Origin: Larkinella humicola
GTDB lineage: Bacteria; Bacteroidota; Bacteroidia; Cytophagales; Spirosomataceae
Assembly: GCF_008727875.1 (NCBI RefSeq)
Contig: NZ_VTWS01000003.1
Location: 124,001-188,000 of the forward strand
DNA length: 64,000 nucleotides
Reading direction: 5' to 3'
Shown here: positions 24,676-34,100 of the stretch, piece by piece
Layout: every line of letters begins with the position of its first letter
Numbering within the stretch: position 1 is the first letter of the stretch
Notes under the pieces: generated by a model
The model's input: only the letters and a program-made list of their open reading frames with translations
Told to the model about the DNA's origin: nothing
The model's database searches: none
Made by a program: the position numbers and the translations under genes

Positions 24676-25416
24676 TTACAACAGGGATGAATTCAGGAAC
24701 GTATGCGAATTGAGGAGCGCCAGTTCTTTGGATTGAAGCAATTGTCCCAGCTTCTCCGCATCCCGGGGCCGGTGCAGATCGGAACCCACAAAATCGACCA
24801 TCGAATCATCGAGTAGCTGTTTGGCCTGTTGCTGGACGCGCCCGCCATACTGCCCGGTCAGCGAGAGCAAATTCAGTTGGAACAGACACCCTTGCACCCG
24901 CAGTTTGTGAAACCGCTCGGTCTGGTCCTTCAGATATGAATACCGCTCGGGATGGGCTAGAATGGGCTGATAGCCTTTCGTCTGAATCTGAAAAATGATT
25001 TCGTCCAGGTTCAGGGGCGGATTGGCAAACGACAGTTCGACCAGCAGATAATTGGCTCCGAACGTCAGGAGGTCATTGGCTTTGAGCAGCGTTACGAAAT
25101 GGTCGTCGATGAGGTATTCCGCAGCCGCTTCAACCTGAATCGTCAGGTCTGTTTCGGCCATGGCTTCGCGGAGTTCGTCGAGGCCGCGCCGGATGGTGTC
25201 GCTGCTGTTGGGGTAATAATCGCGCAGCACGTGGGGAGTAGTGACTACTTTCTTATAGCCCAGTTCCTCGAAAGCCCGCAGGCAGGTCAAAGCCGTTTCG
25301 AGGTCGGGTACACCATCGTCAATCCCCGGAATCAGGTGTGAATGAATATCGACTCCCAAAAATCCGAAATCCGAAAAGGCGGATTGTTCCTGGCGACGCT
25401 TAAAAAATGAGAACAT
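24676..25416 (-). CDS. PHP-type tyrosine phosphatase (CpsB/CapC/YwqE-like)
   Basis: A metal-dependent phosphatase of the PHP superfamily that removes phosphate from BY-kinases. The 246-residue protein has GVDIHSHLIPGIDDGVPDLE (the HxH metal motif), VVTTPHVLRDYYPN (TPH motif), EAAAEYLIDDHF, QPILAHPERYSYL and VGSDLHRPRD (final metal-binding DxH). It is the natural counterpart of the kinase encoded at 1208-3568. The first residues (FFKRRQEQSAFSDFGF) are typical of Bacteroidota homologues. It lies 32 bases after the XRE-type regulator gene in the same direction. Confidence 0.9.
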   Translation of the reverse strand: MFSFFKRRQEQSAFSDFGFLGVDIHSHLIPGIDDGVPDLETALTCLRAFEELGYKKVVTTPHVLRDYYPNSSDTIRRGLDELREAMAETDLTIQVEAAAEYLIDDHFVTLLKANDLLTFGANYLLVELSFANPPLNLDEIIFQIQTKGYQPILAHPERYSYLKDQTERFHKLRVQGCLFQLNLLSLTGQYGGRVQQQAKQLLDDSMVDFVGSDLHRPRDAEKLGQLLQSKELALLNSHTFLNSSLL

Positions 25417-25448
25417 AGTGTAGTATAAAGTCGTAAGCCCGGCAATTA

Positions 25449-25904
25449 TCAGCTTTCCGAAGACAAATCGGACCGACGACTAACGTGTGAGAGACTGATG
25501 ACTCTTTTTTTACCCGCAACCTGTTCAAGTTCCTCCCGAAGCAGGTCATTGGTTTCCTGTAACAAAGCTACGCGTTCGTTTAACTGAAACAAAAGAAACT
25601 CCATATTTCGCAGCCGATCGTCTAACGTCATGGCAGACAGGGGAGTTTGTGGTAAGGTGCGGAACATGAGGCCCTCTCCCCGCAGCAGCCAGTCGGCATT
25701 GACCGCAGGATAAGCCCCTAAAATTTTTTGTAACGTTTCGTAGCGCGGCTTCAGACGACCGTGCAAAATATGATATACTTTTTCACCCCGTTTTTCACCC
25801 AATTGTCGGGCAAACTCCAGAACGCTGATGTCTAGTGCATCGATCAGTTGCTGCAAACGGTCTCCAATGGGCATGGGAAGAGGGCTTTTTTTACACAAAA
25901 CCAT
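25449..25904 (-). CDS. XRE-type DNA-binding regulator
   Basis: A 151-residue putative transcription regulator. The helix-turn-helix is near 15-65 (IGDRLQQLIDALDISVLEFA, then HILHGRLKPRYETLQKILGA), followed by NADWLLRGEGLMF, the conserved end of many Bacteroidota XRE proteins. Residues about 95-135 (LDDRLRNMEFLLFQLNERVA, LLQETNDLLREELEQ) form a coiled coil likely to give dimers. A second ATG at 25874 (MPIGDRL) is an equally good start. It is divergent from the unknown gene at 26172 and upstream of the PHP phosphatase, so it may control either the polysaccharide locus or its divergent neighbours. Confidence 0.82.
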   Translation of the reverse strand: MVLCKKSPLPMPIGDRLQQLIDALDISVLEFARQLGEKRGEKVYHILHGRLKPRYETLQKILGAYPAVNADWLLRGEGLMFRTLPQTPLSAMTLDDRLRNMEFLLFQLNERVALLQETNDLLREELEQVAGKKRVISLSHVSRRSDLSSES

Positions 25905-26060
25905 GTAATTTCCAGTCTTGTGTTCGGTCGTCTAATGTAGAACAATTTCAGATTCTTCGAAATAGCCCAGGCTCACAAAACCTAAAATAAGGACAAAAAG
26001 GCGGTTTTCAGGGTGTATTCGCAGCTACTCTATTTTTTTAGTAAACTTTTTATGTGTCGT

Positions 26061-26105
26061 TTTGTATTATACATAATAGTGTGTATATTTAAACTCAAAT
26101 ACAAA
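26061..26105. promoter_or_regulatory. Inverted repeat in divergent promoter region
   Basis: TTTGTATT (26061-26068) and AATACAAA (26098-26105) are perfect inverted copies 29 bases apart, around an AT-rich core containing the near-palindrome TATTATACATAATA. It lies between the XRE gene and the 226-aa gene and is a candidate operator for the XRE protein. Confidence 0.4.
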
Positions 26106-26171
26106 CCCCCTGAAAAGGCAAAAGGGATCGCATAGCGGTCCCCCTGTCCGAACAGTAAACAACAAATACTA

Positions 26172-26852
26172 ATGAACACACAAAAAAACAACACCGGCAC
26201 AACAAATCAAAATGGTTTGGAAGTGAAACTTTATCAGAAGGTTAACGAATCGACGGGTGAAGTCATCAATAATCCCGATACGAGCCACTTCAAATATTTG
26301 GAGGGACATCCCCGCCAATACCGTTTCGACGCCAAGGAGGGCATCTTTAACATCAATGGCACCGAAAAACTGGGCGGGCCGACGAACGGCCGCACGCTGA
26401 CATTCCAGCCAATTGCCTGGCGCATCTTTACCGATAATATTTTGAACATGGGAACCAAGAACTGGGCCGAAATCTTTTTTATCGATGAAAAGAACTGTGT
26501 TTCGGCGGTCTTGTTCCATGGCTACTCGGTCGATAACATCTTCCGGCTCATCGAACCGCTGTTCTACGACGACCTGACCCTGGCCGATGTTGTAATTACC
26601 GCTGTGGCCGAGAAAAAGGAAAATACCAAGATCCAGCCGAAAGGCGTCTATTACATTGCCACCTTCAGCTACAAACTGGCTGATCCGGAAGAAACGAAGG
26701 TGCTGAAATCCTTTGGTCAGGCCAATCGAATTTTCCGCCAGGAAACCCTGACCGACATTGCCAACATCAAAACCGCTTACAATTACTACAATCCGTTTCT
26801 CAATCCGACGGAAGAACTGCTGGTTGAGAATGGCATTCATTTGCTGAATTAA
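26172..26852 (+). CDS. Unrecognised 226-residue protein
   Basis: I do not recognise this family. It is soluble, without signal peptide or membrane segment. The first 15 residues are rich in Asn, Thr and Gln (MNTQKNNTGTTNQNG), then a mixed alpha/beta sequence follows with blocks such as YLEGHPRQYRFDAKEG, LTFQPIAWRIFTDNILNMG, EIFFIDEKNCVSAVLFHGYS and KGVYYIATFSYKLADPEETK. Codon use is ordinary for this genome. It is divergent from an XRE regulator and 134 bases before a RecE-like nuclease gene, a spacing filled by a long palindrome. A phage-derived recombination or regulatory function is possible but unsupported by any motif. Confidence 0.75.
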   Translation: MNTQKNNTGTTNQNGLEVKLYQKVNESTGEVINNPDTSHFKYLEGHPRQYRFDAKEGIFNINGTEKLGGPTNGRTLTFQPIAWRIFTDNILNMGTKNWAEIFFIDEKNCVSAVLFHGYSVDNIFRLIEPLFYDDLTLADVVITAVAEKKENTKIQPKGVYYIATFSYKLADPEETKVLKSFGQANRIFRQETLTDIANIKTAYNYYNPFLNPTEELLVENGIHLLN

Positions 26853-26951
26853 CCCCTAAATCCCGAAGCGTCGGCCCGGCCTGAAGCGGATTTCTGGATA
26901 CGGTTCCGTCCAAGTCCCCTTCAGCCGGGCCGACGCTTCGGGATTTAGAGG
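26853..26951. repeat. Long palindrome, CCTAAATCCC family, copy 1
   Basis: Arms 26856-26886 and 26919-26948 pair over about 30 bp with one bulge, around a 32-base loop. The tips (CCCCTAAATCCC / GGGATTTAGAGG) and the loop-side string GTCCAAGTCCCCTT are shared with the copies at 27761 and 52833, but the middle of the stem (GAAGCGTCGGCCCGG) is different. It may also end transcription of the preceding gene. Confidence 0.75.
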
Positions 26952-26986
26952 TTCCTATCTTACTTCATCAAAAACCCAATCCAGTC

Positions 26987-27697
26987 ATGATTACCGAATT
27001 GATCGACTACCGTTCCATCCCGCGGGTTTCGAATTCCGATTTGACCCGGTTGAAGGAAGAATGTTTAGGCTATACCTCGCCGGGACGGCTGGTTCCGCAG
27101 CGGGCCATGCAGTTCGGGCGGGCTTTTCACTCGCATTTGCTGGAACCGGAACGCATCGGTGGCATTATCGAGCAGTTGCTGCCCGACATGAAACCGGTTG
27201 AGTCGGGGCGGCTGGAACACCTCACGGAACAGGTTCGGCGCGATTCGTTCTGTAACCGGTATCTCCGAAAATCAGAACGCGAACGGGTGGTTCTCTTCAC
27301 CGATCCGATCACCGAACTGGGTTGCAAAGCTCGGCTGGATATGGTCTACACCAGCCCCAAACGGCGGAGTGCGCTTATTCTGGATTTTAAAACTACTTCG
27401 GCCCGCACGCAGAGCCAGTTTCTGCAAAGTTGTTATGATTATGACTACGACCGGCAGGCGGCTTTCTACATTGACAGCCTCCGCTCCGCCGACAGCCAGG
27501 AATGGGAACAAACGCGCCAGATTCGCTTTGTGCTGATTGGCGTTCAGAAACAGAAACCAAACCGGCTTTTTGCCGTCGATGCCACGTCGATCCCGGATTT
27601 TGTGGACTACGGGCGAAAAAAATACCGCTTCTGGCTCCGCAAATGGAAGGAGCAACAACAGGAAGACACCAGTTTCTGGCTGCGGCAGGCTTCCTGA
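26987..27697 (+). CDS. PD-(D/E)XK nuclease domain protein (RecE C-terminal-like)
   Basis: A putative 5'-3' DNA exonuclease of 236 residues. MQFGRAFHSHLLEPE (41-55) is the conserved G-x3-H-x3-LEPE helix of RecE-type PD-(D/E)XK enzymes, Asp118 in CKARLDMVY and Asp133-x-Lys135 in LILDFKTT form the catalytic core, and YDRQAAFY (154-161) is the Q-x3-Y motif. In phages such enzymes work with a RecT-like annealing protein. No RecT is seen here; the unknown gene just upstream occupies the partner position. Confidence in the fold is high, in the cellular role low. Confidence 0.85.
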   Translation: MITELIDYRSIPRVSNSDLTRLKEECLGYTSPGRLVPQRAMQFGRAFHSHLLEPERIGGIIEQLLPDMKPVESGRLEHLTEQVRRDSFCNRYLRKSERERVVLFTDPITELGCKARLDMVYTSPKRRSALILDFKTTSARTQSQFLQSCYDYDYDRQAAFYIDSLRSADSQEWEQTRQIRFVLIGVQKQKPNRLFAVDATSIPDFVDYGRKKYRFWLRKWKEQQQEDTSFWLRQAS

Positions 27698-27760
27698 ATC
27701 TGGAGAGCGGTTGGCAGACAACCTGTTTTTTTGTACGGTTAACCTTCACTCCTACAAATT

Positions 27761-27836
27761 GCCCCTAAATCCCCTAAAGGGGACTTTTAGAACCCGGAAG
27801 GTTCGCGTCCAAGTCCCCTTTAGGGGATTTAGGGGC
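27761..27836. repeat. Perfect palindrome, CCTAAATCCC family, copy 2
   Basis: GCCCCTAAATCCCC..GGGGACTT (27761-27786) and its exact reverse complement (27811-27836) make a 26-bp perfect stem around a 24-base loop (ends CGCGTCC). Each arm is itself partly palindromic (CCCCTAAAGGGG). Confidence 0.9.
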
Positions 27837-27851
27837 TAATTCTTTATCAGC

Positions 27852-28214
27852 ATGACGAACGACCTAATACTACCTGAACCCGCCAGCCGGGCGTCTTCCG
27901 CTCCGCTCTTCGATTGGGGCATCGACGGTCTGGTGATCTGGATGGAAGAACTGGACGGTTTTGGCAGTCTGATGGCCTACATCAACGAAGCCCTGGCGCA
28001 GATTGCCTTTGCCATTGAGCTTCAAACCGGCTGGGATCACCGCACCGACGGCCATACGTATCATCCACTGTATGGCTACCGGCTGCTGCTGCGCGATGCG
28101 ACCGGTTTGTGGTATGCCATCCGCATGGACGAAGCAGGCCGGTTTGCCGACTTTATTCCGCTGGAAGAGTTCGACTACGATACCGCCTACGACAAAGCCC
28201 TGTGGCTTCCCTGA
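27852..28214 (+). CDS. Small acidic protein of unknown function
   Basis: A 120-residue soluble protein that I do not recognise. It is acidic and aromatic, with DWGIDGLVIWMEELDGFGSL, the Trp/Tyr-rich centre TGWDHRTDGHTYHPLYGY, and RDATGLWYAIRMDEAGRFAD. No signal peptide. It follows the RecE-like nuclease gene after 154 bases that contain palindrome copy 2, and precedes another palindrome, so it may be a stand-alone unit. Coding potential looks real from normal codon use and the absence of rare codons. Confidence 0.7.
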   Translation: MTNDLILPEPASRASSAPLFDWGIDGLVIWMEELDGFGSLMAYINEALAQIAFAIELQTGWDHRTDGHTYHPLYGYRLLLRDATGLWYAIRMDEAGRFADFIPLEEFDYDTAYDKALWLP

Positions 28215-28224
28215 AGAGGTAAAA

Positions 28225-28325
28225 AATCAAAAATGTAAAATGCTCAATATCAAATGTAAAAGTGTTAAACGAGCGTGTTTCCTCTCACTTTTACATTCGA
28301 TATTGAGCATTTTACATTTTTGATT
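28225..28325. repeat. 40-bp inverted repeat of word-like AT-rich sequence
   Basis: Arms 28225-28264 and 28286-28325 are reverse complements over 40 bases with one mismatch, with a 21-base loop containing AGCGTGTTTCC. The arm is built of repeated words (AAATGTAAAA, AAATGTAAAAG). It spans the whole spacing between two co-directional genes. Confidence 0.88.
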
Positions 28326-28392
28326 CCTTCCTGGTTCCGTGCAACCTTTTCCGACGTATTTTCATCCTTACGGAAACTCTCATCTTTCCCGT

Positions 28393-29166
28393 ATGAAAAC
28401 GTTATTGACTACCCTTCTCCTTATTTTCACCACCTTACCGGCCATCTGGGCCCAACGCACGGTCGATGCCAAAGAAATTCTGGCTAAAATCAACCGGAAA
28501 GAGGTGGTTTCCTACGAAAACGCCACCATCACCGGCGATCTCGACCTGACAGAACTGGCCAACAAAAAACGCGTCACCAAAAACCTCTGGGCCGAAAGCG
28601 AAGCCTACGAAAGCACCGTTGAAAAACCGGTCACATTCCGGAATTGCACCTTCAGAGGCAATTTTCTGGCGTACAAAAATGTCAAAACCGAAGGGCGGTT
28701 TCTGAACGGCAACGGGATCATGTATGCCACCCATTTTACCGAACCCGTAACATTTGAGAATTGCACCTTCGAAAAAGCATCTGAGTTTAAGTATTCAGAC
28801 TTTGGCCAGCGGGCGTCCTTTATTGGTACCGGTTTTCGGGAAGAAGCTAATTTCAAATACGCCAAGTTCAAGGCATTGGCCGATTTCACGGACGCCCGGT
28901 TCGCGAAAACCGGCAATTTTAAATACACGAGTTTTAAGGAAGCAATCGCCTTCCGGAAAGCCCGTTTCGATCAGTACGCCGATTTTAAATACACCAAATT
29001 TGACGAAGGAGTCAATTTTAACAACACGCGTTTCGACGGAACCGCTGATTTTAAATACACGCATTTACCCCGCAATTCCAGCTTCGACGAGACGGTATTT
29101 GACGGCCCTACCGATTTTAAATACGCCACCCTGAACGGCCGGAAATTTTCGCCCAGTCGTCGCTAA
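28393..29166 (+). CDS. Secreted pentapeptide-like repeat protein with 22-residue units
   Basis: A 257-residue exported protein. MKTLLTTLLLIFTTLPAIWA is a clear Sec signal, cleaved before QRT; an ATG at 28339 would add 18 unlikely residues. The mature N-terminus (VDAKEILAKINRKEVVSYEN) leads to a solenoid of pentapeptide-repeat type. From about residue 132 on, five units of exactly 22 residues begin FKY and place Phe at positions 1, 6, 12 and 17, coded by 66-base units starting at 28786, 28852, 28918, 28984 and 29050. The expected shape is a right-handed beta-helix. Function unknown; it could be a periplasmic or surface scaffold. Confidence 0.82.
   Translation: MKTLLTTLLLIFTTLPAIWAQRTVDAKEILAKINRKEVVSYENATITGDLDLTELANKKRVTKNLWAESEAYESTVEKPVTFRNCTFRGNFLAYKNVKTEGRFLNGNGIMYATHFTEPVTFENCTFEKASEFKYSDFGQRASFIGTGFREEANFKYAKFKALADFTDARFAKTGNFKYTSFKEAIAFRKARFDQYADFKYTKFDEGVNFNNTRFDGTADFKYTHLPRNSSFDETVFDGPTDFKYATLNGRKFSPSRR
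28786..29115 (+). repeat. 66-base tandem coding repeats (five units)
   Basis: Five degenerate 66-base units, each opening with TTYAAATAC-like sequence coding for Phe-Lys-Tyr, lie inside the pentapeptide-like gene; a partial sixth starts at 29116. Third positions have drifted, so the array is old. Confidence 0.75.
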
Positions 29167-29254
29167 TCCAACGGGCCGACGGACGTTTGTTCGCCGGCCC
29201 GGATAACTCTTCGGCTGATTTCCAGTTCTATAAGCAACATCAACGCTTGTTGCT

Positions 29255-30454
29255 TTGAAACGATCCACAAAAATTATCCTGGCGGTTGTCGTTGTCCTCA
29301 TCGTCGCCAGACTCCTGCTACCGTATTTTGTACTGCGCTACCTCAACAAATTGATGGCCGACATGGGTTCGTATACCGGCCACGTGGAAGACGTCGATAT
29401 TGCCCTCGTCACCGGTTCCTACCAGATCAAAGACCTGCGCATCCGGAAAATCAACGGTAAAATCAAAGAGCCCTTTCTCTACGTTCCTAAAATCGATCTT
29501 TCCGTCGAATGGCCATCGCTGTTTAAGGGCGCCCTGGTCGGCGAGGTCGAGTGTTACCGGCCCGAACTGAACTTTGCTTTTAGCAACAATGAACAGGCCA
29601 GCCAGACTGGCCGGGAACTCGACTGGACCAAACTGGTGAAGGATATATTGCCAATCCAGATCAACCGGTTTGCGGCTTATGACGGCAAAATCGACTTAGT
29701 TAATCTGTTCGAGGCCACCAAAACGGATCTTTCGCTGGAAAAAGTTGCCCTCGACATCCGCAATATCCGCAACGTGGAAGACAAGGAAACCCGCTTGCCC
29801 TCGCCCGTTACGGCAACGGGTGATGTACCGGGCTGGGGCGGCACGATGAAGTTTGGGGCGGGGATGTATCTGCTGAAACCGATCCCGGATTTCAATTACA
29901 ACCTCAGCTTCGACAACCTCCAACTGGTTAAACTTAACGACCTGGCACGCAAGTACGGCAACGTCGACTTTGAAAGCGGAACCATCAGCGTGGTCAGTGA
30001 AATGGCCATGTACGACGGTCGATTGGTGGGCTATTTCAAACCGCTGACCAAAGAGATGAAGATTTTCAAGCTCAAGGAACCGGGCGAGGATCGGAAAATT
30101 GGCCGGTTTTTCACGGAATTGCTGGCTGAAGGTGGTACGGCCATTCTCAAAAATCAGAAGCGCGATCAGGTGGCTACACGGATTCCGCTGCGGGGAACGG
30201 TTGAGAAAACGCAGACGGAAGTCTGGCCCATCATCATCGGTGTACTGCGGAATGCCTACGTTGAAGCCTTCACTACTGAATTTGACAATACCGTCACCTT
30301 CAAGGATGCCGTCGAGAACCTGAAAGAGGATTACAAAGAAAAACGCCGGGAGAAAAAAGCCGAACGGAAAGAAGCGCGTCAGGAGCGAAAAGAAGAACGG
30401 AAACAGAAACGCGAGGAACGAAAAGAAGCCCGAAAAAAAGAGAAGGATGGTTGA
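29255..30454 (+). CDS. AsmA/DUF748-like protein with charged C-terminal tail
   Basis: A 399-residue protein with one N-terminal membrane segment (IILAVVVVLIVARLLLPYFV, near 7-26) and a periplasmic beta-rich body resembling AsmA-like DUF748 proteins (VDIALVTGSYQIKDLRIRKI, then WPSLFKGALVGEVECYRPEL). Such proteins are linked to lipid or envelope transport. The last 45 residues are almost only Lys, Arg and Glu (EKRREKKAERKEARQERKEE), a long charged helix. The start codon appears to be TTG; no in-frame ATG gives a complete membrane segment. It lies 88 bases after the repeat protein in the same direction. Confidence 0.78.
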   Translation: MKRSTKIILAVVVVLIVARLLLPYFVLRYLNKLMADMGSYTGHVEDVDIALVTGSYQIKDLRIRKINGKIKEPFLYVPKIDLSVEWPSLFKGALVGEVECYRPELNFAFSNNEQASQTGRELDWTKLVKDILPIQINRFAAYDGKIDLVNLFEATKTDLSLEKVALDIRNIRNVEDKETRLPSPVTATGDVPGWGGTMKFGAGMYLLKPIPDFNYNLSFDNLQLVKLNDLARKYGNVDFESGTISVVSEMAMYDGRLVGYFKPLTKEMKIFKLKEPGEDRKIGRFFTELLAEGGTAILKNQKRDQVATRIPLRGTVEKTQTEVWPIIIGVLRNAYVEAFTTEFDNTVTFKDAVENLKEDYKEKRREKKAERKEARQERKEERKQKREERKEARKKEKDG

Positions 30455-30525
30455 GGAAGGCATCAAAAACCGTAGTTTCGTGACAACACGAAGCCGTTGT
30501 GACCAATCAATCTGTACCTTTCGCC

Positions 30526-31047
30526 ATGCCCCAACCCAAATACGCCCGCGAGTCTCTGGTCACCATGACCGAGATGGTCTTACCCAACGATACCAACACC
30601 CTGAACAACCTGATGGGTGGCCGATTGCTGCACTGGATGGACATCTGTGCCGCCATTTCGGCCCAGAAACACTCCAACCGCATCGTCGTCACGGCTTCGG
30701 TCGATAATGTCTCGTTTTCGGAACCCATCAAGCTCGGTAACATCGTAACGATGCAGGCCAAGGTCACGCGGGGATTCAATTCGTCGATGGAAGTCAACAT
30801 TGAAGTGTGGGCAGAAGATATTCCGGCCGGAACCCGGGTCAGTACCAACCGGGCGTTTTACACCTTCGTAGCCGTCGACCAGAATGGCCGTCCCATCGAA
30901 GTGCCACCCGTCGTGCCCGAAACCGAGGCTGAACACGACCTGTACGCGAGTGCGCTGCGCCGTCGGCAATTGCGCCTGGTATTGGCCGGACGCATGAAAC
31001 CGAATGACGCGAAGGAATTACGGGCGCTGTTTGGTGTTGAAAACTAG
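30526..31047 (+). CDS. Acyl-CoA thioesterase, hotdog fold (YciA-like)
   Basis: Hydrolyses acyl-CoA to free acid and CoA in the cytoplasm. The protein has one hotdog domain: ESLVTMTEMVLPNDTNTLNN, LMGGRLLHWMDICAAISAQK (the usual catalytic-helix region with G-G-x-L-x-x-W-M-D), and TASVDNVSFSEPIKLGNIVT. The C-terminal tail (ASALRRRQLRLVLAGRMKP) is typical of Bacteroidota homologues. The ATG at 30526 is preferred because conservation starts there; a GTG at 30499 would add nine residues. Substrate chain length is unknown. Confidence 0.9.
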   Translation: MPQPKYARESLVTMTEMVLPNDTNTLNNLMGGRLLHWMDICAAISAQKHSNRIVVTASVDNVSFSEPIKLGNIVTMQAKVTRGFNSSMEVNIEVWAEDIPAGTRVSTNRAFYTFVAVDQNGRPIEVPPVVPETEAEHDLYASALRRRQLRLVLAGRMKPNDAKELRALFGVEN

Positions 31048-31102
31048 TTTACGGTTTATGGTGGCTGACGCAAGCAGGAGAACGCGTCAGCCACCGTAAA
31101 CT
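31046..31102. terminator. Palindrome between convergent genes, with GCGTCAGCCA core
   Basis: AGTTTACGG..GGTGGCTGACGC pairs with GCGTCAGCCACCGTAAACT, with a 7-base bulge in the left arm and a 12-base loop. It may terminate both converging genes. The string CGCGTCAGCCA also occurs (as TGCGTC[A/T]GCCA) in the loops of the palindromes at 36190 and 42248. Confidence 0.65.
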
Positions 31103-31112
31103 GAAAACCCCA

Positions 31113-34100
31113 TTACTGCACTTTCAGTTTCGCTAAACCGACCACAGGCCGGCCATCGGTCGTGATGCCCTGCACCATAACGCGGATCGTGCGAACGACG
31201 TCCGACAGCGGGAACGCCAGATTCGATGCTCCTTTGGAATCGGTTTGAACCACCGGTTTCCAGTACAACACATCCCGGCGGTCGATGGGGGCACTCTGTT
31301 CGGCCAGAACCGCCCCCGGCGTGTCTTCATACCGCGGAACGTAGAAATCCCGGTGGGCCGAAAAACCGAGGAGGGCCAATTGATTAAGTCCGACACCAGG
31401 CTCCACTTTCTTCGCTTTGGAATTCCCGCGTTTGGTATAGAAAGCGATCACGCCGTTGCCCCCGCGCGCGCCGTAAATGGCCGACGTAGCCGCATTTTTC
31501 AAGACTTCGATGCGCTCGATGTCATTCGGATTCAGGCCCATCAACGCATTTCCTTCGGGGGTTTCGGTCAGGTAAGAACCGTCCAGAAGGTACAAGGGTG
31601 CCTGAATCTGCATGGAGTTCCCGACGCCAAACGAAATAGCGTTCCGGATGTTAACCGTATAACCGTTCATGGTTTGCTTCACCTGCACCCCCGCCACCCG
31701 GCCCCGGATCATTTCATAGACATTTGAAAACTGCGGAGATCGTTCATCGAACAGAATGACCGCGTCGGGCGTGCCATGCAGACTCATTCGCTCCACCGAT
31801 TCGGGTCGCTCGGCGGGTCGATAACCTTTGATGGTTACTTCTTTCAGAATTTTAGCCTGTTTATCCCGGTACAATCCCGGATCGGATTCCTGACGCAGCC
31901 GCGCCACGTCGAGTTGCTGTTGAAACCGTCGCCAGTCCGGAGACGGCTCGGCCACCACTTTTGCCGACGACCAGACGCTCCCGGCCGTATCCGTTTCAAC
32001 GATTGCCTTGATGGATTTAAACTGCGTATTCATTACCTGAACCAGCAGTTGTAACGTGTCGGTGATGCCCAGACCCGCCATCCGAAACCGCCCGTAGCGG
32101 TTGGTGCCGATGGAGTGCGGAATGGCTTGCGATGAACCGGGAGCCGCCACCAGCAACTCCGCAAACGGAATCGGGTTGCGTCTTTCGTCCACTACCCGGC
32201 CACTGAACACAATCCCGCCCAGCGTATCCGACGGCGACTCTGGTTTGCGCAACCCGATCCGTCGCCAGCCCTGCGTCAGCAGCAGATCATCGAGCGCCCG
32301 GCGGGTGGCCGCCGTCGTGTCTTTGAAGAAAAAACCGGGTTGCTCGATGCGCCCGCGTAAATCGCCCGTCAGCAACAGATGGGTTCGAATGTCCGCAGCC
32401 GTGGAGTCGTCCGGAACCTGATCGGCATCGGTTACAGCCGCCGACAGCGTGGCCACCAGCGACATTTCCGGCTGCGCGTTCACTTTGAGATTCAGAACGA
32501 CGCGTTCCCGGGGCGTGTAGCGGGGTTTGTCCGCCGTCACCGTGATCTCAACCGACGGAATCTGTTCCGAAATAAAGAGCATTCGCTCCGCCCGGGGCTG
32601 ACCATAGGCATCATACAGCGTTACCTGACAGAGTCCGGGCGGAAAAACGGCCATCGGCACGGTCAACCGGGCTTTTCCGTCCTGCAACTTCATTTTGGTT
32701 CGTTGCACCAACTGCCCGTAGCTTTGGAAGGTCAGGTAAATAACCGGATCAGGTTGCGGCACATTGGCCAGAATGCGAATGCTCAGGCTGGCGGTATCGC
32801 TGACCACATCGGCCAGCAATACGAACCCTTCCGGTTCCAGCTTTGGCAAGGCAAACCGCTGACTTTTGCCATTGTGCTGGATTTCAGCCTGATAAGTCTG
32901 GTCGGCTTTCGGATGGAGCAGCACGCTTCCCATCCCAAAGCGGTTACTGACAAACCGGGTCACTTCCCGCCCCTGATCGTCCAGAATCCGGCCCGACACG
33001 GTTTTTCCGCGACCATCCTGCCCAACGGCTTTGAACCCCATTCGCGTCGGCAGGTTTGTCACCCAGCGCCCCCCTTCCGGCAAAAACTGAACGTCCAATT
33101 CCTCCTCAACCCCGACAGATCGTTGGCCGGGGCCGTTCAGCACGTTGTAGACCGTTATGTTTCGCTCAAAAGCCGGGCGGGTGGCGGCATAATCCTCATC
33201 CGTATAGGCCCGCAGCCGGTAGATGCCGGTCGCCAGCGTATCCGAAAGCCGGAAGTCGCCCGTTGCCCGGCCGTCGTTGATGCGAAGCCACTGGTGTTGC
33301 ACTACCTTCCCACCCGGTGTCAGTAGATCGGCGTGCAGGGCCCCCTCGCCAAACATCAGTTGCGCGGTGACCGGCTCCATGACGTACGCACTGAGCCAGA
33401 TCCGGTCGCCGGTCAGATAAAACGGTTTATCGATGTGAACAAAAGCCGATGGGGCCTGATACGGATGAGCCAGTTTCCAGTGGCGCAGCATCGAATCGAG
33501 CCGGTAATCGGCCGCCAGAATCTGGCCTTCGATCGGCGACGCCAGCACGGAATCCGGTTGGCTGGAGGCCGCACTTGGTTCCCAGTTGGCGGGCAACAGC
33601 AACGAAAACCGGTCGTTGCCCAGATAGCCCATCGCCAGCATGCCCAGCGGGAGCGTCACCCGGCCATCGACGGTGATCTCGCTCATGCCCTGTGGGAACC
33701 GGAATTCGGTATAGGCATACGGCGCATCCCGGTAGGGCGAATACGCCGAGAAAATCCGGTTATAGAAGACTTTGAGCGGAGTCGCCGTCACCAGTTTTCG
33801 CTCAAACGACAACCGCCCCGGTTTAATCAGCGAATCGGTAACGACCGGCAACAAATGGCGTTCAATGTCCTGAAACAGACTCACACCGCCCGTCTGCACA
33901 GGGTATCGGGGGTTCACCTGATACACCAGGAAGCCTTCTTTTTCGTAGGTTCCGGCCACCAGACTAGCCATGAGGTGACGGGTGGAGCCGAGGTAGGCCC
34001 GTTGCCGGTTGCTTCGCCAGCGGTCAGCCTGGCGGGTGTCCTTCGGTTTCAGTTCTTCAAATCGGGTGGCTCCGGCAAAATACATGGCCCCGTTCGTCTC

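Noticed and set aside
26169-26840. 223-codon minus-strand frame covering the whole unknown 226-aa gene
   Set aside because: The plus-strand frame has the better start context, divergent promoter region and balanced composition; the minus-strand translation is Phe/Gln/Val-rich shadow sequence.
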